A stretch of DNA of 64,000 nucleotides from Aedes albopictus (lineage: Eukaryota; Arthropoda; Insecta; Diptera; Culicidae): NCBI RefSeq assembly GCF_035046485.1, contig NC_085137.1:8781977-8845976 (forward strand). Direction: 5' to 3'. The notes under the pieces were generated by a model, which was not told where the DNA came from, searched no databases, and saw only the letters and a program-made list of their open reading frames with translations. Numbering within the stretch: position 1 is the stretch's first letter; each line of letters begins with the position of its first letter. Shown piece by piece: positions 57,913-64,000 of this stretch. Made by a program: the position numbers and the translations under genes.

Positions 57913-58782
57913 AGTAATGATTCTGCGGAATAGAAAGCCAAACTGACTCCGAAGCCGCACCGTGAACACTCCTGTTTGTGCCCATTAACTACAAGTGAGA
58001 GCGAATTATTTTTATGTAGCCGAGACTTACTCTCGCACTCCACATACCTAGCCATCAGGCAGTTTGTTTTGCTGGTGCATTTCATGCCTTCTAATTACAA
58101 GTTTTTTCCAGTTTGTTTCAGACATACCAGCAAATCTGGTAAAATGCCAGTAAAATGGGCATTATGTGTCATTGTATGCCGAACAAACTTTTGCTCAATC
58201 TGCTTCATTTTGAAAGATATAAGTCATTTTCTGTAAGCGACCCCCAAATTTCAGTTTTTAAATGTTAACTCTGTCTAGACATTTTCAGGAATTTTCAAGT
58301 GTTATGCAAAGTTATTGAATTATAATACATATTTTCTTCAATAAACTACAAAATAGTACCTTCAATAATTTTTGAGTTTTTTTTTTAATTTCAGTTATCT
58401 ACTTACAATTTTGACAGCTCGATTTCAAGGAAGCTAGTGCCCAGCAAATTGGAGTTGCAACAAAACGAACATTTATTTCATATTTGTTTCATATTCAATA
58501 GAAAAATCTTGCCCCATTTTGCCTCTATTAATGTCACAAAGGCTATTTTTGATATACATTTTAAAATATCTCAACAATGAAAGCCGTCTTCACGCATTTT
58601 GTCAACTTTGTAGAATATTTGAAAATTCTTAAAAATGTCTGGAAAAAGCTATAACAAATACACTTGTTTCTAAGGGTCGTTCACAAATAATGGCCTGTAT
58701 CTCTAGAAATTGACCACATATAGTAAAAGTTTGTTTGGCAAGTTTTCTCATAATGTCAATTTTTACAACTTTTCTGAAAACA
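57913..58782. other. No gene recognised
   Basis: AT-rich sequence with no clear repeat. Short frames on both strands only. Confidence 0.4.
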
Positions 58783-59195
58783 TACAGGGGATGGCCAAAA
58801 TTTTTGGGATAGGCAACTTTTTTTCTCTCACAAAAATGTTCAACTTTTCATGGAGTGCATCAAAAATTCTCAAATTTTGACTGTTTGTTCACCAATATGT
58901 GCATGATTGGTACAAATTTGAGCTCGATTGGTTAATCTTTCGCGAAGTTAGAATCATAGACTTAATACTAAGACATAAATGTCAGGAACAAATTCAGTTC
59001 GATTTCTGACGCCAGTTTTCCCCCATGTTTCCCCCAGTAAAATCGCCCAATACTGGTTTTCTTAAAGCGACGCTTTCAATGTCAGTTGGTTCCGCCCGTT
59101 TTCATCAAAGCAAGACTGAGTTCGCCAATTTTGTGACCATGACAACGAGCAAGATTGCCATAAATAAATTGTCTATCTATGTCTATGAATTCCAT

Positions 59196-59327
59196 GGTCC
59201 ACTGCACGAATTTATTCTGGCCTGCTTACTCTCACGCGAAATTTGACGTTTGAGCGGTGTCGGCACCGCTCAAACGTCAAATTTCGCGTGAGAGTAAGCA
59301 GGCCAGAATAAATTCGTGCAGTGGACC
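59196..59327. mobile_element. 132-bp palindromic MITE, copy 2, with empty site preserved nearby
   Basis: GGTCCACTGCACGAATTTAT...ATAAATTCGTGCAGTGGACC is an almost perfect palindrome of the same family as 2608-2742. It is flanked by AT (59194-59195 and 59328-59329). The opposite arm of the host palindrome has the uninterrupted site CCATATGG (59885-59892), which shows that exactly this segment plus a 2-bp AT duplication was added. Confidence 0.92.
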
Positions 59328-59329
59328 AT

Positions 59330-59890
59330 ATGGAGAAGACAACTTATCAAAATGATCCGTGCAAAAAGATTGTGCTTGTACAACTACGCAGATTGGAATC
59401 GAACCATAAACGTCGAGATCACTGAGCTCTTGTTTAACCCACACGGTTATCAACGCTTGAAGATATGGTGTTGCTAAATATGTATAAAAATCAATCTGTC
59501 AGTTGACACTGCGTCATAGACGAGTGCATCGATGAACTGAATTCATCGCGGTCCGAGAATTTTGACATTAGAGCGGGGCCGCTTCCAATCAGAAGTGAAC
59601 GATTTCCAATCAGAATTGAACAATTCTGATTAGGAATGGCCCCGCTCTAGTGTCAAAATTCTCGGACCGCGATGAATTCAGTTCATCGATGCACTCGTCT
59701 ATGACGCAGTGTCAACTGACAGATTGATTTTTATACATATTTAGCAACACCATATCTTCAAGCGTTGATAACCGTGTGGGTTAAACAAGAGCTCAGTGAT
59801 CTCGACGTTTATGGTTCGATTCCAATCTGCGTAGTTGTACAAGTACAATCTTTTTGCACGGATCATTTTGATAAGTTGTCTTCTCCATAT
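59330..59890. repeat. Inner 560-bp palindrome with SINE-like arms
   Basis: The left arm (59330-59618) and right arm (59621-59889) are near-identical inverted copies centred on CAGAATTGAACAATTCTG. The left arm carries about 20 extra bases near 59581-59602. Both arms contain GGTTCGATTCCAATCTGC (right arm 59812-59829, plus strand; left arm inverted), a B-box-like motif. This suggests the palindrome was built from a tRNA-related repeat. Confidence 0.85.
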
Positions 59891-60039
59891 GGAATTCATA
59901 GACATAGGTAGACAATTTATGATATTTTTTTTTTAATTTTGGATGTACTCCGATAATTTACTTTGGATTTTTTTGGTTAGAAAATGAAATGTCATTCCCC
60001 CTGGAACAGGTGGTAGAAACTGTTTCGCTTTGATTCGCA

Positions 60040-60145
60040 TTCTTCTATCAGATGTGAAGTGGTGTAGTGTATAAGATAGAAGATCGTGGCACTCAAGGTC
60101 CTGGTATCAAATCTGTACCTAGGGCAACTTTTTTTTAAATCAAAA
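60040..60145 (+). mobile_element. Possible degenerate tRNA-like SINE
   Basis: GTGGTGTAGTGTATAAGAT resembles an A box, and GGTATCAAATCTGTACC, about 40 nt further, a degenerate B box. A T run (60129-60137) follows. Spacing is tRNA-like but both boxes are imperfect. Confidence 0.35.
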
Positions 60146-60969
60146 ATTTTCAATAACGAAAATTCCCTCTCAGACAATATGTGTGTTTCACGAAAGCTTC
60201 CGATGTTATGCCCACCAAATAGACTTGAAAAAAAAACCGGCGGCAGAAACTTTCCTAAAAAAAAACAAAATATGTTGAACGTTAGTTTTCTTTCCCGGAA
60301 CCACGGCATAAATATCAATGTTGTACACCGTGCCTGGAACGTTATTTGTAAATAAACAATCGTTTTTACTTGTTGTCATGGTCACTAGATTGGCGGGCTC
60401 AGTATTGCTTCGATGAAAATGGGCGGAGCCAACTGACATTGAAAGCGTGGCGTCAGAAACACCAGTATTGGGCGAATTTACTGGGGGAACGACTGGCGTC
60501 ACAAAAAAATCGCCAGCTTCGTATTGATTGTTGTTAGAATCGTTCTGGTAATACGCTATTTTTTAGACAACTAATTTTTGAACTGTCATATCTCGGAAAT
60601 CAGTGAACCGAATTGAATAAAATTTTTAACGTTTATCAACAATATATTGATACTTGATACGACGCTATAAAATGTAATATTTTCTCATGATGAATAAAGT
60701 TATAACGGTTTGACGTTTTCACTCATATAGAGGAAAATAAGTCAAATTTACAATATCATACAAAAAATACTAAATGTGTTATGCTTTCAATCCAAGTAGG
60801 CTCTAATACATCTTATCAGAGATATCTTGAGAACAGAATCTTTGGATATCAACACAAACATTTAATGATATTGTTGTAAAAAAAATACATTTTTTTTCAA
60901 GAAAGATCCAAAAAGTTTCAATTCATGATATTTTTTTTTTTTCATCGTTCAAAAAGTATCTATGTTTAA

Positions 60970-61045
60970 TGGAATGGGTGACAAAACGTCGAATGCCAAA
61001 ACGTCGAATGCCAAAACGTCGAAAGGACAAAACGTCGAAAAGTGT
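60970..61045. repeat. AAAACGTCGAATGCC minisatellite
   Basis: Four consecutive AAAACGTCGAA units (60983-61040), the first two followed by TGCC, the third by AGGAC, in a period of about 15-17 bp. Short low-complexity tract without coding relevance. Confidence 0.85.
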
Positions 61046-61634
61046 GTAACAGTTCGCAGTCCAGTATGGATTTTTTTTAGATTTTTTGTGGATCGATTTA
61101 GTCCTGTTGATAGCCTGAGAGGGGTGGCGATACGGTAGATGCACCAAGATGGCAGGATGACGAACTAATTAACGGAGACACACTCATTATGTCTCATTAT
61201 CTCGGGTAACTGCCCAAGCGCTAAAGGTCAGTGACTCATTTTGCACTCTATAACACTTCAGACCCGAGTTGAAACCACCAGCTGTGTAAAGATTATTGTG
61301 TGGATATTTGGCATTGTTGTGCTAGTACCATATTCTGGAATACCGGATGAATTGAGGAGAAGGACAGCCGTAACAAAATCAGACGCCCTTGATGTGCCCG
61401 ATGATCGCCATCGCCACCCTAAAGGTGCCAGAGATCTGGCCGACGATAGCTACAGGGTGCGGCAGGAAAAAATGCGAAAAGTTCAAGGCGCTATTACACG
61501 CTGAATATGGGATATATAAAATACTTTTTTAATGACAGTGTATCAGTCAACGTCTATATTCTAGCACTATAAAATAAAAATTAACATATTTGATTTTTAA
61601 CATGTGATAATGTAAACATTTTGGCCACCCACTG
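61046..61634. mobile_element. Right end of a mariner-type element
   Basis: CATTTTGGCCACCCACTG ends at 61634, followed by TA. Its complement CAGTGGGTGGCCAAAATG is a typical Tc1/mariner terminus and resembles the left end at 58785 (CAGGGGATGGCCAAAAT). Whether both belong to one element is unclear, because the inner arms do not match. The 87-codon frame at 61241-61504 is unrecognised. Confidence 0.55.
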
Positions 61635-61844
61635 TACATACGCTACATATCTTCAATTTATAAAACATCATATTTCTATATCGCTTGTGGGAGGATTATT
61701 CTCATTACATAGTGATATTTTCAAAAGAAGGGCTCTGATATACCAAACAACTTTTTCGGTTAGACTACTACTTTATAATTATTTTCTCATACCCAAAATA
61801 ATCATGAAATTGGGCCTCTGGAAACAGAGTGCGACGCGACCCCC

Positions 61845-62420
61845 TTAACACCCTTGAGAACCCACGGTGCTGCCTGAAACCCGCAGAGACTCCTCAATAT
61901 AAACCTGAAACCCGTTACCTTAATGCCCTCTTAGACCCCCTGAACCACTACTGAGATCAACTGGAGCCACCCTTAAATCTCTTGAGACCCTCTGGATCGT
62001 CTCTAATACATCTTGAAAACCCCTGAGACCCCCTTGAAACGCCCCTGAGACTCACTGACACCCACTGACACCTTCAACGTCTTTGAAACGCCCCTGAAAC
62101 ACCCTGGTATTCTTAGAAATGCCTATGAATTATCCTAAAACTCACAGAAACACCCATGAGACATCCTGAGACGCCCTGGAACTCCACTGAAACGCCCCCT
62201 AGTCCTCTGGAATTTCCTGAGGCCCTGAAACGACTCAAAGCCCCCCTGATGTCCCCTGGAATTTTCCTGCAACTCCCTGAGACCTCACTGAAACCACTCC
62301 GAAGCGCTTCTGAAATCCCATGAGATTCCCTTAATCGCCTCAGAATCTTCTAGATACTCCCTTTAACTTTTTAAAACCCCTGAAATCTCCTACAAACCCA
62401 TGTAAATTCTTCTCTAGGAC
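61845..62420. repeat. Degenerate CCCCTGAAACGCCCCTGAGAC repeat tract
   Basis: Imperfect units of about 12 and 24 bp (CCTGAAACGCCC, CTGAGACCCCC), C-rich on the plus strand, of the same kind as 29640-30150 and 62890-63170. No gene. Confidence 0.7.
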
Positions 62421-62889
62421 ATTCTATCCGTCCTTCCCTAGAAGGTCCCAATTTTAGATCGTTCATTTGCCCATCCCTCCCTTAGATCTTCTTGAAATCT
62501 GCTTTTGTTCTCAGCTATGAACGCCTACCGTCCGCCATTGCCGTAGTATTCTTCATTATGTCATTCCCATATTATTGGTGCACTCAAACCTCCATTTAGG
62601 TAAAATCTATTCACGTCCCTCCTTTTAGGTAATGTTCCCTAAATGGAATCTGATTGTGTTCAGAGCAGTTGGAGTATTTTAGATTGTGGATAAGATTGGT
62701 ACAAGGGAATTAAGTTGCAAGTGTAGTGAAGGGGAGTTCATGGCGTGCTCAGGGGGGAGCAATGAGGGGGGATGGGGTTGGTTTAAGACTGCGTAAGGTT
62801 TCCTAAGAACTTTCTTGAGCATAAGTCATCGAATCTACTCACATTACTTGTGTGCTAAAAAGATTGAATAAAAGTCATGCTTACACAGC
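62421..62889. other. No feature recognised
   Basis: Unremarkable spacer with CCTCCATTTAGGTAAAATCTA-type phrases repeated loosely (62590, 62625, also 63203). No open frame. Confidence 0.4.
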
Positions 62890-63170
62890 CTCATGCCTCA
62901 TGCAACATCGAAAACGCCTTCGTAACGCCTGAGTAACACCTCTGATACTCGCCAAAAATCATCTGAAGCTGTCTGAAATGCCTTCGAAATCCCTCCAAAA
63001 CCCCCTCGGACCCCATGTAACGGAAATGAGACCCTTCGAAACTCCACATAAATACCCCTGAAGACCCCCCCCCCCTGCAACGCATCTGACATCCCCCCTC
63101 ACCCACCTAAAACTCCCATGAAATCCCTCTGAAACCCCGCATGGCCCCCTTTAAATCTCCAGCCAACTCG
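62890..63170. repeat. Degenerate C-rich repeat tract
   Basis: Units such as ACGCCTGAGTAACACC and CCTTCGAAATCCC, with a run of 12 C at about 63065-63076. The minus-strand 71-codon Gly/Arg/Phe-rich frame is repeat-derived. Confidence 0.6.
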
Positions 63171-64000
63171 CCCTTCTTAAACTTTTTTGCAATCTTCGAA
63201 TCCATTTAGGTAAAAACTCTATTTAGGCGGCCCCGACTCGCTATCAAAATGAAGGTTTTGGTGTACAGATTAGCTGTCGTACGGTAAACTCTTATTCCAT
63301 TTTTTTAATAAATTTTAAAGTTGGCCTATCAGCCCAGACAACCAGGAGTCACATAAGAAACCACGTTTTACATCGTATAAAGTACTATTTAAAGTCACTA
63401 TCGCATATATGTTCGGCTGACTGACAATTTTCATCGCATATGATGTTAGTTTTGGAAATTATTACGATGTATCAGGTAAAGTCATATAAGAATACAAATC
63501 AACTTTGATAAGGTATGAGTACATCGTAATAGAAGATATTTTGATGTTTTACTGCGATCACTTTACTTAGCGTAGCATAGCATAGCATGAATATTTGCAC
63601 AAATCTTGGATGGAGTTGCAAAGTTGAATATATTCATTGACATTGCTGATGTCGCTACTATCTACAATGTCATACATTCACTCAGCTTCACACACCTGGC
63701 CAAGTCCTTGCAAGCATTTATAAATCCCTTCATCAACTTAGAAAGCGCCCAGAACTGAATCAGCTTCTAATAGATGAAAGGATGTTGAAAATAGCGAATT
63801 TTCAACTTATATGCAGTTATATAGCAAATGTATACTGAAGTAGAATTATTCATAAATAAATAATATTGGAAAGATCTCACCAATTGTTGTGTGGTTTTTG
63901 TGGTTCAAAGCCGATCATCTAATGGTCTTGATTAATGTTCTTCTCTACGAAGAACAACACAATACTCAGCAAAGAACAACACAATACTGAACACTAAACA
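63171..64000. other. No gene; MITE end fragment and short repeats
   Basis: CCCAGACAACCAGGAGTCAC at 63332-63351 is a left end like that of 2896-3050, without an obvious right end. A GCATAGCATAGCAT cluster lies at 63572-63588. The last 60 bp contain two AAAGAACAACACAATACT units. No coding feature. Confidence 0.5.

Larger units (their letters stand above)
59000..60515. mobile_element. 1.5-kb composite foldback element with nested insertions
   Basis: Outer inverted arms 59000-59165 and 60355-60515 share TCGCCCAATACTGG, GACGCTTTCAATGTCAGTTG (with one difference) and TGACCATGACAAC, in opposite orientation. An inner palindrome, 59166-59922, has arms meeting near 59619. A 132-bp MITE sits in its left arm. 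A further 430-bp segment (59923-60354) has no left partner and looks inserted. No transposase frame. Confidence 0.75.
58785..60730. mobile_element. Left part of a mariner-type element, split by a nested complex
   Basis: TA (58783-58784) and CAGGGGATGGCCAAAATTTT mark a left terminus related to 31048. The sequence resembles the left arm of that MITE up to about 58975. It breaks at about 59000 and resumes near 60530 with a stretch (CTGTCATATCTCGGAAATCA and GTGAACCGAATTGAATAAAA) matching the inner left arm at about 31270-31330. The intervening 1.5 kb is therefore an insertion. The right arm is not found. Confidence 0.65.

Overview
The window looks like a culicine mosquito genome, most likely Aedes. 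The grounds are tRNA-derived SINEs of a type I recognise from Aedes (Feilai-like), an RTE-like non-LTR retrotransposon, a Penelope-like element, a BEL/Pao retrotransposon, many foldback MITEs and large tracts of degenerate GAATTC-type repeats. There is no bacterial-type operon and no host gene that I can recognise. No open frame outside transposable elements resembles a known protein. I read the window as an intergenic region or a very large intron filled by layers of mobile DNA. Family names come from motif recognition only, since nothing could be searched.

Layout. 0-12 kb: unique AT-rich DNA with scattered MITEs: an 80-bp hairpin family at 731 and 4335, a GGTCC-ended palindrome at 2608, CCCAGACAACC and CCCAAGTAAC families at 2896 and 5994, a 402-bp hairpin-centred MITE at 5509, an 844-bp TA-flanked element at 8389 and a foldback at 10574. 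12-19 kb: degenerate 'GGAATTCC' repeats, two copies of a TTAA-flanked (piggyBac-like) MITE, and a 152-bp tandem array with a palindromic core. 19.8-21.6 kb: an uninterrupted 1.72-kb (GACA)n microsatellite abutting a decapitated SINE. 22-31 kb: degenerate repeats, two regions rich in AAGATGGCGGC motifs, a (TA)n tract and a SINE. 31-34 kb: a 922-bp mariner-type MITE, a 5'-truncated Penelope-like element (RT plus GIY-YIG) and a separate 413-bp inverted repeat with 12-bp target duplications and hammerhead-like motifs. 35.9-37.5 kb: a TA-flanked foldback and a 311-bp hAT-type MITE with 8-bp duplications. 37.6-40.5 kb: two RTE-like LINE fragments with their 3' ends facing outward. 40.5-46.8 kb: a 6.2-kb foldback element inserted in the LINE tail. 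46.8-50.9 kb: a BEL/Pao fragment interrupted by a young 2.06-kb non-autonomous LTR element. 54-56 kb: two decayed minus-strand LINE RT fragments, broken up by a SINE, a hAT MITE and a PIF/Harbinger-like MITE. 57.7-61.6 kb: a minus-strand SINE next to a perfect hairpin, then a mariner-like end split by a nested palindromic complex. 61.8-63.2 kb: degenerate C-rich repeats.

The elements do not work together as a system. The interest lies in their nesting, which gives a readable insertion order with clean target-site duplications, and in a few structures that stand out. These are the long perfect GACA array, compensatory changes in the 80-bp hairpins, hammerhead-like cores in the Penelope-like repeats, and a MITE whose empty site is preserved in the opposite arm of a larger palindrome.
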